Positions 9,215-17,616 of a DNA stretch of 64,000 bases are shown here, in pieces. The stretch's first letter is position 1. Every line of letters begins with the position of its first letter. Source of the stretch: Thermus tengchongensis (GTDB lineage: Bacteria; Deinococcota; Deinococci; Deinococcales; Thermaceae). The position numbers were made by a program, and so were the translations under genes. The stretch is from contig NZ_JAKEDU010000002.1 in NCBI RefSeq assembly GCF_021462405.1, positions 124,001 through 188,000 on the forward strand, in the 5' to 3' direction. Under the pieces are notes generated by a model. The model saw nothing but the letters and a program-made list of their open reading frames with translations, searched no databases and was not told where the DNA came from.

Positions 9215-11064
9215 GCGCTTTCCTCCGAGGCCCTTTGCACCGCCTGGGTTTCCTTGAGGATGGCCCGCACCCGTTCCCCGGGGATGGTTTCCTCCCTTAG
9301 GAGTTCCTCGGCGATCCGGTGCATGGCGGAGGCGTGCTCCATGAGGACCTGGCGGGCCTTGGCGTAGGCCTCGTCCAGGATCTTGCGGATGTCCTGGTCG
9401 ATGAGGCGGGCGGTTTCCTCGGAGTGGTCCTTCTTCTTGGCGATCTCCTCCCCCAGGAAGATGGGACCGGAATCCGAGCCCCAGGCGATGTTCTTGAAGT
9501 GTTCCCCCATGCCCCAGTCCAGGACCATGCGCTTGGCGATCTGGGTGGCCCGCTTGAAGTCGTCCTGGGCCCCGGTGGTCACGGTGCCGGTGAAGAGCTC
9601 CTCCGCCACCCGGCCCGCCATGAGGACGGCCAGTTCGTCCATGAGGTGGTCCTTGGAAACCAAAACCCTTTCCTCGGGTTTGCTCCAGCGGGCACCCAAG
9701 GCCATGCCCCTGGGGACGATGGAAACCTTTTCCGTCTTGTCCGCATGGGGGAGGACCTCGCCCACCACGGCATGCCCGGCCTCGTGGTAGGCCACCGCCC
9801 TCTTCTCCTCCTCGGAAAGCTTGAGGGCGGGCCGCTCGAGGCCCAGGACGATCTTGTCCAGGGCCTTGAGGAAGTGCTCCTTACGGATGGACTTGGCCCC
9901 CTCCCGGGCCGCCAGCAGGGCGGCTTCGTTCACCAGGTTCTTGAGGTCGGCCCCGGAGAAGCCCGGGGTGAGATGGGCCAGCTCCAGGGCGTCCACCTCC
10001 TCGGCGATGGGTTTACCCCGCATGTGTACCAGGAGGATATCCCGGCGCTCTTCCAGGGTGGGAAGGCCCACCACCACCTGGCGGTCAAAGCGCCCGGGGC
10101 GAAGGAGGGCGGGGTCCAGGATGTCCGGGCGGTTGGTGGCGGCCAGGACGATCACCGAGGTGTCCTTCTCAAAGCCGTCCATCTCGGAGAGGATCTGGTT
10201 CAGGGTCTGTTCCCGCTCGTCATGGCCGCCCCCGATGCCCGCTCCCCGCTTTCTACCGATGGAGTCCAGCTCGTCGATGAAGATGATGCTGGGAGCGTTC
10301 CTGCGGGCGTCCTCAAAGAGGCTTCGTACCCGGCTTGCCCCCACCCCCACGAACATCTCCATGAACTCGCTGGCGGAGACGGAGAAGAAGGGCACCCCTG
10401 CCTCTCCTGCCACCGCCCGGGCCAGGAGGGTTTTGCCGGTGCCTGGGGGCCCCACCAGGAGGACGCCCTTGGGAATCTCTGCGCCTAGGTCCAGGTACTT
10501 TTGGGGGTTTTTCAGGAAGTCCACCACCTCCATGAGTTCGCGCTTAGCCTCCTGGTGTCCAGCCACGTCCTTGAAGGTGGTGCTGACCCGCTTCTCCTTC
10601 CCGTAAAGCCGGGCGCGGCTTTGGCCAAACTGCATTACCTGCCCGGCCCCACCCTGGGCCCGCATGAAGAAGAACCAGAAGAAGACGATGAGGAGGAGGG
10701 TGGGGCCCAGGTAGAGGAGGAACTGGGGCCAGAAGGAGGGGGGCTTGGTGACGATCCTCACCCCGTTTTCCTCCAGAAAGCGCAGGAGTTCGGGATCTGC
10801 CACCTGGGCGGGGGGCAAGGGCACGGCAAACCGCTTGGCCACTTGGCTCCCCCCTTGGGGGGTGGGGAAACGTTCTGGCTCTTTGAGGGTACCCAGGATG
10901 CGGGTTTCCTCTAGGACAACCTCGGTCACCTTGCCCTCCCGCACCAGCTTGCGAAACTCGGTGTAGGAAAGGCTGGGGGCCGGAGGGCCCGTGAAGGCGG
11001 TGTAGGCCAGATAGCCTAGTAGGAGCAAAAAGATTAGGGTGAAAGGGTTAATCCGTTGCGGCAA
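9211..11064 (-). CDS. ftsH: ATP-dependent zinc metalloprotease FtsH
   Basis: A membrane-anchored hexameric protease that degrades misfolded membrane proteins and some regulators. The 617 aa protein has two N-terminal membrane segments (about 8-24 and 113-133) around a small external domain, an AAA+ module with Walker A GPPGTGKT at 205-212, [10 protein letters not shown] and second-region-of-homology [20 protein letters not shown], and the zinc site HEAGH at 427-431. The start is a TTG at 11064 preceded by GGGAGGT, with TACCAT a little further upstream. It is divergent from the TPR gene. Confidence 0.96.
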   Translation of the reverse strand: MPQRINPFTLIFLLLLGYLAYTAFTGPPAPSLSYTEFRKLVREGKVTEVVLEETRILGTLKEPERFPTPQGGSQVAKRFAVPLPPAQVADPELLRFLEENGVRIVTKPPSFWPQFLLYLGPTLLLIVFFWFFFMRAQGGAGQVMQFGQSRARLYGKEKRVSTTFKDVAGHQEAKRELMEVVDFLKNPQKYLDLGAEIPKGVLLVGPPGTGKTLLARAVAGEAGVPFFSVSASEFMEMFVGVGASRVRSLFEDARRNAPSIIFIDELDSIGRKRGAGIGGGHDEREQTLNQILSEMDGFEKDTSVIVLAATNRPDILDPALLRPGRFDRQVVVGLPTLEERRDILLVHMRGKPIAEEVDALELAHLTPGFSGADLKNLVNEAALLAAREGAKSIRKEHFLKALDKIVLGLERPALKLSEEEKRAVAYHEAGHAVVGEVLPHADKTEKVSIVPRGMALGARWSKPEERVLVSKDHLMDELAVLMAGRVAEELFTGTVTTGAQDDFKRATQIAKRMVLDWGMGEHFKNIAWGSDSGPIFLGEEIAKKKDHSEETARLIDQDIRKILDEAYAKARQVLMEHASAMHRIAEELLREETIPGERVRAILKETQAVQRASEESA

Positions 11065-11137
11065 GGTCTACCTCCCTGGTCCTATGGTAGCGCCTTTAGG
11101 CTAAAAGAAGAGGGGGGTGTGGTATCCTCTAGCGGCG

Positions 11138-12490
11138 ATGAAGGGGGTCCTCGAGGCCCTGCACCAAGGGGACTACGATACCGCCATTGAGCGCCTTACC
11201 CGAAAGGCCCTGTTCGGCTCCAAAGGGGAGGCCCGGGAGGCCCTTCTGCTCCTGGCGGAGGTGCACAGCCTCTACGGGGAGGAGGGGCTGGAAAGGGCCC
11301 ACCGGGCCCTGGAGGAGGCCTATGAGCTTGGGGGGCTGGAGTACGACCCCCTGTACCGGGCCCTTCTGGGGGAGCTTCTGGCCCTCGAGGGCCGGGGGGA
11401 AAAGGAGGTGCTGGCCCTGTTCCTCCCCACGGAGGACCCCCGGGCCCGCTACCATCAGGCCCAGGCCCTTTTTTACCTAGGGCGGTTTGAGGAGGTGCTG
11501 AGGACGCTTAAGGAGGGGCTTCCCGCCTTTTTGGCCTGGCGGGCGGAGGGGCTTAGGGGGAGGGCCTTGGAGAGGCTTGGCCGCTTTCGGGAGGCCGCCT
11601 TGGCCTACGAGAGGGGGGCGGAGCTGGCCTTGGGGTTGGAGCGCTACTGGCTCCTTTTGGATGCCGCCGCCATGTGGGTGGAGGCGGGGGAGGGGGAAAG
11701 GGCCCTTTTGGCCCTCGAGGAGGCCTCGGGGGCCGTGGGGGAGGAGCCCGCGGAGGACGCCGCCACCCGCCACTACCTCCTGGCCCGGGCCCATTTCCTT
11801 CTGGATAACCCCAACCGGGCCCTGGAGGAGGTACTGAAGGCCCTGGCCCTGGAGGAAGAAAGCGGCCATAAGGCCTACGGCACCCCCCTCCTTCAGGGGC
11901 AGATCCTCCTCCGCTTGGGCCGCTACCCCGAGGGCATGGCGGCCTTCCAGGAAGCCTTGGCCAGGGCCGAGGGTCTGGAGAGGGGATACGTTCTCCACGA
12001 GATGGCGGTGGCGGCCCTGGACCAGGGGGCCTACCTGGAGGCGGAGGAGTACCTGGAGGCGCTTTTGCGGGAAGAGGGCTACCCCTACCAGGCCCAGGCG
12101 CTGGCGGACCTGGCTGAGGCCCTGTACCGCCAGGGGCGGTACCAAGAGGCGGAGGAGGTGGCCCGAAGGGCCATGCAACAGGGGGCGGAGGCGGCGGGGG
12201 AGCTGATCCTGGGCCATATCGCCTACGACCTGATGCACCTGGAGGAAGCCTTGGCCCACTACCGTAAGGCGGCGGAGCTTTCCGAGGAGGGAAGCCGGGA
12301 GTGGGTAGGGGCCCAGGAGATGGTGGTGGACACCTTGGCCCAGCTGGGTTACCGCTCCCCTGAAGAGATCCTGGCCCGTGCGGAGGCGGTGCTACCCCAT
12401 GTCCACCCCGCCGACGAGTGGCACCAGGCCCTTTTGGCCTACCGAGAGCGGGCGGAGGCCATCCTGCGGGAGGGAAGGCGGCCCAACTAA
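11138..12490 (+). CDS. Tetratricopeptide-repeat protein
   Basis: A 450 aa all-helical protein made of TPR-like pairs. Clear units include YHQAQALFYLGRFEEVLRTL, GRALERLGRFREAALAYERG, LQGQILLRLGRYPEGMAAFQE, LAEALYRQGRYQEAEEVA and LGHIAYDLMHLEEALAHYRK. There is no signal peptide or membrane segment, so it is probably a cytoplasmic protein-binding scaffold with no visible catalytic site. The ATG at 11138 follows TATCCT (11123-11128) by 9 bases; an in-frame GTG at 11117 is the alternative. Its TAA stop is the terminal triplet of a repeat A element. Confidence 0.85.
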   Translation: MKGVLEALHQGDYDTAIERLTRKALFGSKGEAREALLLLAEVHSLYGEEGLERAHRALEEAYELGGLEYDPLYRALLGELLALEGRGEKEVLALFLPTEDPRARYHQAQALFYLGRFEEVLRTLKEGLPAFLAWRAEGLRGRALERLGRFREAALAYERGAELALGLERYWLLLDAAAMWVEAGEGERALLALEEASGAVGEEPAEDAATRHYLLARAHFLLDNPNRALEEVLKALALEEESGHKAYGTPLLQGQILLRLGRYPEGMAAFQEALARAEGLERGYVLHEMAVAALDQGAYLEAEEYLEALLREEGYPYQAQALADLAEALYRQGRYQEAEEVARRAMQQGAEAAGELILGHIAYDLMHLEEALAHYRKAAELSEEGSREWVGAQEMVVDTLAQLGYRSPEEILARAEAVLPHVHPADEWHQALLAYRERAEAILREGRRPN

Positions 12491-12590
12491 TATCCGCACG
12501 CAAGGGTTGCCCCATCGGCTAAAGCCAAAGCGGCGTGCTCATGGCCTCTTTGGGGCCCCCTTCGTGGCGCAAGCCACGAAGGGGTACTTA
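12488..12590 (-). repeat. Repeat A, full copy 2
   Basis: On the minus strand it runs from TAAGTACCCCTTCGTGGCTTG to GCGTGCGGATATTA. The hairpin CCCCTTCGTGG/CCACGAAGGGG differs from the CCCCGTCGTGG form by a paired change. Both ends overlap stop codons: the TAA at 12488-12490 ends the TPR gene and the complementary TAA at 12590-12588 ends the PATAN gene. It fills the whole gap between these convergent genes. Confidence 0.9.
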
Positions 12591-13625
12591 GGTCCCGCCC
12601 CGCCTTAAGGGGGCCAGGGCTTTAAGCACCTCCTGGGCCTTTAGGGGTTTGGGGAGATGCAAAACCCTGAGGGGACGGAAGAGAAGCCCCGGGGGGGCTT
12701 CGCTCACCAGGTACAAGGAGGCTAGCTTGCCCTCGGGGTGGCTCCTGAGCTTTCGGGCTATTTCCAAGGCTTTTTCTCCCTGGAGGATGATGGCCTTGGG
12801 CCTCTCCTTGAGAAGGCGGAGGGCCATCTCCAGGTCCAAGGGGAGTTGCACCCGGTAGCGGTGGGCCTCCAGTAGGTAGAGGAGAAGCCGCCTGACCACC
12901 CCGCTTTCCGCCAAGACCAGGACCAAGGGGTCGTCCGCCAGCAGGGTGGAAGGGCGGATCAGCCCCCGGCTTTTCAGCTCAAAGAGGATGTGATAAACCT
13001 GCCCTTCTGGAAGACCCGAAAGCAAGGCCACGCTTCTTGCCCGGCGCACCCCGTCCAGTAGCTCCAGCACCGTCCAGGCCTCCGGGGTGAGGGGATGGCG
13101 GGTGGGGTCCTCCACCAGGTGGAAGACCTCTTCGGGATCCACCTGGCCTTGGCGCCACTCGTCCAAGCGCCGGGCTGCTTCCAGAAGGGTGGCCTTGGTT
13201 TCCAGGGTCTGGGGAAGGGCCACCTGGCTTCCCTCCTCGAGGGGCTCGGCTAGGATCTCCCCTTCCTTCTCCCCCAGAAGGGTGGCCAGGGCTTCCAGGA
13301 CCTGGGCCTCGAGGGCCTCCCTTAGCTCCTCTTCCCCGATGAGGCCGAGCTCTAAGGCCAAGGCCCCCAAGGGGGTGCCGGGGTTTTCCCGCCCCTGGTG
13401 CTCCACTAACTCCTGAACTTCCTCCAGGGAAAGGTGGCCAAGGCGCACCAGGTACTCCCCTAGGTGGGGCCCCGGCTCGGTGCGGGCGTAGAGGATGCGC
13501 CCGTGGAGGAGGTGGATCCTGCCGTAAAGGCGCCCCCGGAAGGTCACCACGGCGCTTTTGCGGTGGTCGGCTAGGGCCTTCAGGAGTTCCGCCAGGTCCA
13601 GTTCTTCTAGGGTGGCCCGTACCAT
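12588..13625 (-). CDS. PATAN (DUF4388) protein with degenerate receiver domain
   Basis: A 345 aa regulator-like protein. Residues about 1-100 form a PATAN/DUF4388 domain (SAVVTFRGRLYGRIHLLHG, then HLGEYLVRLGHLS). A helical middle section follows. About 230-345 resembles a response-regulator receiver: VLVLAESGVVRRLLLYLLE for strand/helix 1, AIILQG where the phospho-acceptor strand should be, and LHLPKPLKAQEVLKAL with the conserved Lys. The Asp acceptor is missing, so it cannot be phosphorylated in the usual way. PATAN proteins are known in signalling and motility regulation; the partner here is unknown. It lies 3 bases downstream of ruvB and is probably co-transcribed. Confidence 0.75.
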   Translation of the reverse strand: MVRATLEELDLAELLKALADHRKSAVVTFRGRLYGRIHLLHGRILYARTEPGPHLGEYLVRLGHLSLEEVQELVEHQGRENPGTPLGALALELGLIGEEELREALEAQVLEALATLLGEKEGEILAEPLEEGSQVALPQTLETKATLLEAARRLDEWRQGQVDPEEVFHLVEDPTRHPLTPEAWTVLELLDGVRRARSVALLSGLPEGQVYHILFELKSRGLIRPSTLLADDPLVLVLAESGVVRRLLLYLLEAHRYRVQLPLDLEMALRLLKERPKAIILQGEKALEIARKLRSHPEGKLASLYLVSEAPPGLLFRPLRVLHLPKPLKAQEVLKALAPLRRGGT

Positions 13626-13628
13626 GGC

Positions 13629-14606
13629 TTAGAGAAGGGGTTCCACGGGAGGGGGGTAGCCCAGGTGGCGGTAGGCCCGTTCCGTGGCCACCCGGCCCCG
13701 GGGGGTGCGCTTCAGGAGCCCCTGCTGGATGAGGTAAGGTTCGTGGACTTCTTCCAGGGTACCTGGGTCCTCGGAGACGGCGGTGGCCAAGGTCTGCAGC
13801 CCCACCGGGCCGCCCCCGAAGCGCAGGATCAGGGTTTCCAGGATCTCCCGGTCCCGCCGCTCTAGGCCAAGCTCATCCAGGCCCAAGGCGTTAAGGGCTT
13901 CCAGCGCCCTTTCCCGGGTGATGGTTTCCTCCCCCGCCACCTGGGCGAAGTCCCGCACCCTCCGGAAAAGCCGTTTGGCCACACGCATGGTGCCCCGGCT
14001 CCTTTTGGCGATCTCCAGGGCGGCCTCCTCGGCGATGGCCACCCCTAGAAGCCTCGCATCCCGCCTGACCCCTTCGGAAAGCTCCTCCAAGGAGTAGTAC
14101 TCCAGGTGCTCCACGATGCCGAAGCGGCTCCGCAAGGGGGCGGTGATAAGGCCCGGGCGGGTGGTGGCCCCGATCAGGGTGAAGCGGGGAAGCTCCAAGC
14201 GGATAGTGCGGGCTGCCGGCCCCTGGCCGATGACGATGTCCATCTTGAAGTCCTCCATGGCCGGGTAGAGGTGCTCCTCCGCCTGGCGGCTTAGCCGGTG
14301 GATCTCGTCGATGAAGAGGATGTCCCCCTCCTCCAGGGAGTTGGCCAGGATGGCGGCCAGATCGCCGGGTTTCTCTATGGCCGGCCCCGAGGTGACCCGC
14401 AGGTTCACCCCGAGCTCGTGGGCGATCACGTGGGCTAGGGTGGTCTTGCCGAGGCCGGGGGGGCCGAAGAGGAGAAGGTGCTCCAGGGGCTCCCCCCGGG
14501 CCTTGGCCGCCTCGAGGTACACCCTCAGCTTTTTCTTGAGCCTCTCCTGGCCGATGTACTCGTCCAGGGTCCTGGGCCTTAGGGCGAGGTCCGGGTGCAC
14601 TTCCAC
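13629..14606 (-). CDS. ruvB: Holliday junction branch migration ATPase RuvB
   Basis: The motor of RuvAB that moves Holliday junctions during recombinational repair. The 325 aa AAA+ protein has [11 protein letters not shown] at the start, Walker A GPPGLGKT at 48-55, the DEIH box near 97, [18 protein letters not shown], and a C-terminal winged helix. The start is a GTG at 14606; TATCAT lies 8 bases upstream on the minus strand (14620-14615), consistent with a leaderless mRNA. It is divergent from panB, and ruvA and ruvC are not in the window. Confidence 0.96.
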   Translation of the reverse strand: MEVHPDLALRPRTLDEYIGQERLKKKLRVYLEAAKARGEPLEHLLLFGPPGLGKTTLAHVIAHELGVNLRVTSGPAIEKPGDLAAILANSLEEGDILFIDEIHRLSRQAEEHLYPAMEDFKMDIVIGQGPAARTIRLELPRFTLIGATTRPGLITAPLRSRFGIVEHLEYYSLEELSEGVRRDARLLGVAIAEEAALEIAKRSRGTMRVAKRLFRRVRDFAQVAGEETITRERALEALNALGLDELGLERRDREILETLILRFGGGPVGLQTLATAVSEDPGTLEEVHEPYLIQQGLLKRTPRGRVATERAYRHLGYPPPVEPLL

Positions 14607-14630
14607 GCCCTTTCATGATAGCCTTTTCCC

Positions 14631-15416
14631 GTGCGCCGGACGGTCAAGGAGTTCCGCCAAGCCAAAGGCCAACGCCTGGTCTACCTCACCGCCTACGATT
14701 ACCCCACGGCCCGCCTGGCCCAGGAAGCCGGGGTGGACGCCATCCTGGTGGGGGATTCCCTGGGCATGGTGGTGCTGGGCTATTCCTCCACGGTGCCCGT
14801 CACCCTGGAGGAGATGCTCCACCACACCAAGGCCGCCCGGCGGGGGGCCCCGGATACCTTCTTGGTGGCCGACCTGCCCTATCTTTCCTATGCCACCTTG
14901 GACCGGGCCCTTTTTGCCGCGGAACGGCTCCTTAAGGAGGGCGGGGCGGATGCGGTGAAGCTGGAGGGTGGGGAGGAGGTGGTGGAGATCGTTTCGGGGC
15001 TCAGCCGGGCAGGGGTGCCGGTCCTGGGCCACGTGGGCCTCACCCCCCAGACGGCGAGCCAGCTTGGGGGCTACAAGTTACAGGGGAAGCGCCCCGAGGA
15101 GGCCGAGCGCATTCTAAAAGGGGCCTTGGCCCTGGAGGAGGCGGGAGCCTACGGGGTGGTGCTGGAGATGGTGCCCAAGGAGCTGGCCAAGGAGATCACG
15201 GAGAGGCTCTCCATCCACACTGTGGGCATCGGAGCTGGCCCCCACACGGACGCCCAGGTCCTGGTCTTCCACGACGTGGTGGGGCTTTACGGGGATTTCA
15301 AACCCCGGTTTGTGAAGCGGTACCTGGAGGGGGAAAAGCTCTTCCTCGAGGCCCTATCCCAGTACGTGCGGGAGGTGCGGGAGGGGGTGTTCCCCGCCGA
15401 GGAGCACAGCTTTTAA
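14631..15416 (+). CDS. panB: 3-methyl-2-oxobutanoate hydroxymethyltransferase
   Basis: Adds a hydroxymethyl group from methylene-THF to ketoisovalerate, the first committed step of pantothenate and CoA synthesis. The 261 aa TIM-barrel protein shows LTAYDYPTARLAQEAGVD, the metal loop VGDSLGMVVLGY, GADAVKLEGG, GHVGLTPQ and GIGAGPHTDAQVLV. The GTG at 14631 follows TAGCCT (14619-14624) by 6 bases. Its TAA stop is the first triplet of a repeat A fragment. panC is not adjacent. Confidence 0.95.
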   Translation: MRRTVKEFRQAKGQRLVYLTAYDYPTARLAQEAGVDAILVGDSLGMVVLGYSSTVPVTLEEMLHHTKAARRGAPDTFLVADLPYLSYATLDRALFAAERLLKEGGADAVKLEGGEEVVEIVSGLSRAGVPVLGHVGLTPQTASQLGGYKLQGKRPEEAERILKGALALEEAGAYGVVLEMVPKELAKEITERLSIHTVGIGAGPHTDAQVLVFHDVVGLYGDFKPRFVKRYLEGEKLFLEALSQYVREVREGVFPAEEHSF

Positions 15417-15434
15417 GCACCCCGTCGTGGCTTG
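15414..15434 (+). repeat. Partial copy of repeat A at the panB stop
   Basis: TAAGCACCCCGTCGTGGCTTG (21 bases) is identical to the repeat A left end, then similarity stops. The first triplet is the panB stop codon, so this fragment ends a live gene although the rest of the element is gone. Confidence 0.75.
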
Positions 15435-15498
15435 GGTCAAAAGGTGGGCCCCGGCTGTTTCCAGGCTGGCCCGGGGGATCCTGGGCCGTGATTCGGGC

Positions 15499-15528
15499 TT
15501 GACGAGCTTGTTGAAAATGGATTAGCGT
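15499..15528 (+). promoter_or_regulatory. Promoter of the metal ABC transporter operon
   Basis: TTGACG at 15499-15504 and TAGCGT at 15523-15528 are separated by 18 bases; the GTG start lies 6 bases after the -10, so the mRNA should be leaderless. The spacer (TTGTTGAAAATGGATTAGC region) is AT-rich for this genome and is where a metal-responsive repressor could bind, but no clear palindrome is visible. Confidence 0.55.
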
Positions 15529-15534
15529 TCTTGT

Positions 15535-16275
15535 GTGTTGGCCCTCGAGGTCCAAGACCTGTCCGTACGCTTTGGGGAGTTCAGGGCCCTGGAGGGCGTC
15601 AGCCTGAAGGTGCCAGAGGGGGCCTTCGTGGCCATTGTGGGCCCCAACGGGGCGGGGAAGAGCACCCTTTTGAAGGCCATCCTGGGCCTTGTGCCCTTCC
15701 GGGGCGAGGTCAGGGTTTTGGGGCGCCCTTTGGCAGAAACCGATCCCCTGTGGTTTGGCTACGTGCCCCAGATCAAGACCTTTGACCGCTCCTTCCCGGC
15801 ACTTTCCCTAGAACTGGTGGCCACGGGTCTGAGGCGGCGCTGGCCCTTCCGCCTTTTCCCCTGGGAAAAGGAGGAAGCCCTTTCCGCCTTAAGGCGGGTG
15901 GGGGCGGAGGCATTGGCCTTCCGCCCCTTGGGCCGGCTTTCCGGGGGGCAGCTCCAACGGGTCTACCTGGCCCGGGCCCTCATCCGCCGGCCGAGGATCC
16001 TCCTTTTGGATGAGCCCGCCACCGGGGTGGACCGGGTGGGGGAGGTGGACCTCTACCGGTATCTGGAGGCCTACCAGGAGGAATCGGGGGCCACGGTGCT
16101 CATGATCACCCACGACTGGGAAGCTGCCCACCACGCCAGCCACGTCCTGGTGATGAACCGGAAGGTGGTGGGGTTTGGTCCGCCGGAGCGGGCCCTCACC
16201 GAGGAGTGCTTGCGCCAGGCCTTTGGACACCTGGGCCACGCCCACGGGCTGTACCTAGGGGGTGGGCATGCTTGA
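15535..16275 (+). CDS. Metal (Zn/Mn-type) ABC transporter, ATP-binding protein
   Basis: The ATPase of a metal uptake transporter. The 246 aa protein has Walker A GPNGAGKST at about 36-44, Q-loop YVPQIKTFDR, signature LSGGQLQR near 138, Walker B ILLLDEPATGVD and the switch His in ITHDW. The PQI and TGVD wording and the partner permease place it in the ZnuC/MntB/SitB branch. The GTG at 15535 overlaps no upstream gene. The stop overlaps the permease start by 8 bases. No substrate-binding protein gene is adjacent, so metal identity is open. Confidence 0.88.
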   Translation: MLALEVQDLSVRFGEFRALEGVSLKVPEGAFVAIVGPNGAGKSTLLKAILGLVPFRGEVRVLGRPLAETDPLWFGYVPQIKTFDRSFPALSLELVATGLRRRWPFRLFPWEKEEALSALRRVGAEALAFRPLGRLSGGQLQRVYLARALIRRPRILLLDEPATGVDRVGEVDLYRYLEAYQEESGATVLMITHDWEAAHHASHVLVMNRKVVGFGPPERALTEECLRQAFGHLGHAHGLYLGGGHA

Positions 16276-17074
16276 CGCCTTGGGTTATCCCTTTTTCCAG
16301 AGGGCCCTCCTGGCGGGGCTTTTGGTGAGCCTCCTCTCTGGGCTCCTCTCCCCCTTCGTGGTGCAAAGGCGGCTTTCCTTCCTTGGGGATGGGCTGGCCC
16401 ACGCCGCCTTCGCTGGGGTGGCCTTGGGGCTTTTCCTAAGGGGGGAGCCCCTTTGGTTTGCCCTGCCCTTCACCTTTCTGGTGGCCATGGCCATCACCTT
16501 GGTGAAGGAGAAGACCGAGCTTTCCGAGGACACCGCCATCGGGGTCTTCTTCGCCCTCTCCGTGGCCCTGGGGGCCGTCTTCCTCTCCAAGGCCCGGGGG
16601 TATGTGGGGGACGCCATGGGTTACCTCTTCGGCTCCCTTTTGGCGGTGGGGCCGGCAGACCTTTGGGCCATAGCCCTTCTCCTCTTCCTGGCTCTCTTTC
16701 TCCTTCCCCTGTGGGGGCCCTTGGCCTACGCCACCTTTGACCGGGAGCTGGCCCTTTCCGACCGGGTGCCGGTGGTCTTCCACGATTACCTCCTTTCCGG
16801 CTTCATCGCCGTGAGCCTGGTGTTGGCGGTGAAGGTGGTGGGGATCATTCTGGTGGCGGCCTTTTTGGTGATCCCCGGGGCGGCGGCCAGGCTCTTGAGC
16901 CGAACCTTTTCCGGGCTCACCCTTCTTTCCCTCCTCCTGGCCTCCCTTTCCACGGTGCTCGGCCTCTTCCTTTCTTTCCTTCTGGACTGGCCTAGCGGGG
17001 CCAGCATCGTGTTGTTGCAGGCGGCCTTGTTCGGCCTGGCCTTCGTGAAAACCGTATTTTCAGTAAGGAAATAA
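16268..17074 (+). CDS. Metal ABC transporter permease (ABC-3 family)
   Basis: Membrane channel partner of the preceding ATPase. The 268 aa protein has about seven to eight hydrophobic segments and the ABC-3 hallmarks PFVVQRRLSFLGDGLAHAA, FGSLLAV and VKVVGIILVAAFLVIPGAAA. The ATG at 16268 lies within the end of the ATPase gene, giving an 8-base overlap; an in-frame GTG at 16262 is less likely. Zinc, manganese or iron are all possible substrates for this family. The Rrf2 gene follows after 23 bases with its own -10. Confidence 0.88.
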   Translation: MLDALGYPFFQRALLAGLLVSLLSGLLSPFVVQRRLSFLGDGLAHAAFAGVALGLFLRGEPLWFALPFTFLVAMAITLVKEKTELSEDTAIGVFFALSVALGAVFLSKARGYVGDAMGYLFGSLLAVGPADLWAIALLLFLALFLLPLWGPLAYATFDRELALSDRVPVVFHDYLLSGFIAVSLVLAVKVVGIILVAAFLVIPGAAARLLSRTFSGLTLLSLLLASLSTVLGLFLSFLLDWPSGASIVLLQAALFGLAFVKTVFSVRK

Positions 17075-17097
17075 AGCCTTTGCGCTATACTGGAGGC

Positions 17098-17544
17098 ATG
17101 TGGGTGTCCACGAAGGCCCAGTATGGCCTTAGGGCCCTGGTGGAGATCGGCCTCAAGGCCCCGGAGGCGGTGCCCCTCAAGGAGGTGGCGGAGGCCCAGG
17201 GCATCAGCCAGCACTACCTGGAGCAGATTGCGGCCCAGCTTAGGCGTTCGGGGTTCATCCGCTCCGTGCGGGGGGCCAGGGGGGGCTATCGTCTGGCCCG
17301 CCCTCCGGAGAGGGTGACGGCCCTCGAGGTGGTGGAGGCCCTGGAGGGGAGCCTAGCCCCGGTTTCCTGCATCGAGGACCCAGAGTCCTGCGCCAAGGTG
17401 GGACAGTGCTCCACCGAGCTCCTCTGGAAGCGGGTGGACCTGGCCATGCGCCAGGTCCTGGGGAGCACCACCTTGAAGGACCTCATCGAGGAGCGGAAGC
17501 TCATCGAGGCCAAGCGCTTGATCCAGCTCCAGCCCGCAGGCTAG
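17098..17544 (+). CDS. Rrf2-family transcription regulator with three cysteines (IscR-like)
   Basis: A DNA-binding regulator probably sensing iron-sulfur cluster status. The 148 aa protein starts with a winged helix (MWVSTKAQYGLRALVEIGL, GISQHYLEQIAAQL, VRGARGGYRLARPP) and carries Cys91, Cys98 and Cys104, the C-x6-C-x5-C pattern that holds a cluster in IscR-type members. The ATG at 17098 lies 6 bases after TATACT (17086-17091); GGAGG overlaps the short leader. A cysteine desulfurase gene follows 72 bases later, as in isc operons. Confidence 0.88.
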   Translation: MWVSTKAQYGLRALVEIGLKAPEAVPLKEVAEAQGISQHYLEQIAAQLRRSGFIRSVRGARGGYRLARPPERVTALEVVEALEGSLAPVSCIEDPESCAKVGQCSTELLWKRVDLAMRQVLGSTTLKDLIEERKLIEAKRLIQLQPAG

Positions 17545-17616
17545 GCAAGGGGTGTTAGGAAGGCCTGCCAGGGCTTGCTCCTGGTAAAGGGAATGGGGAG
17601 GGGCAAGGAGGAAACC

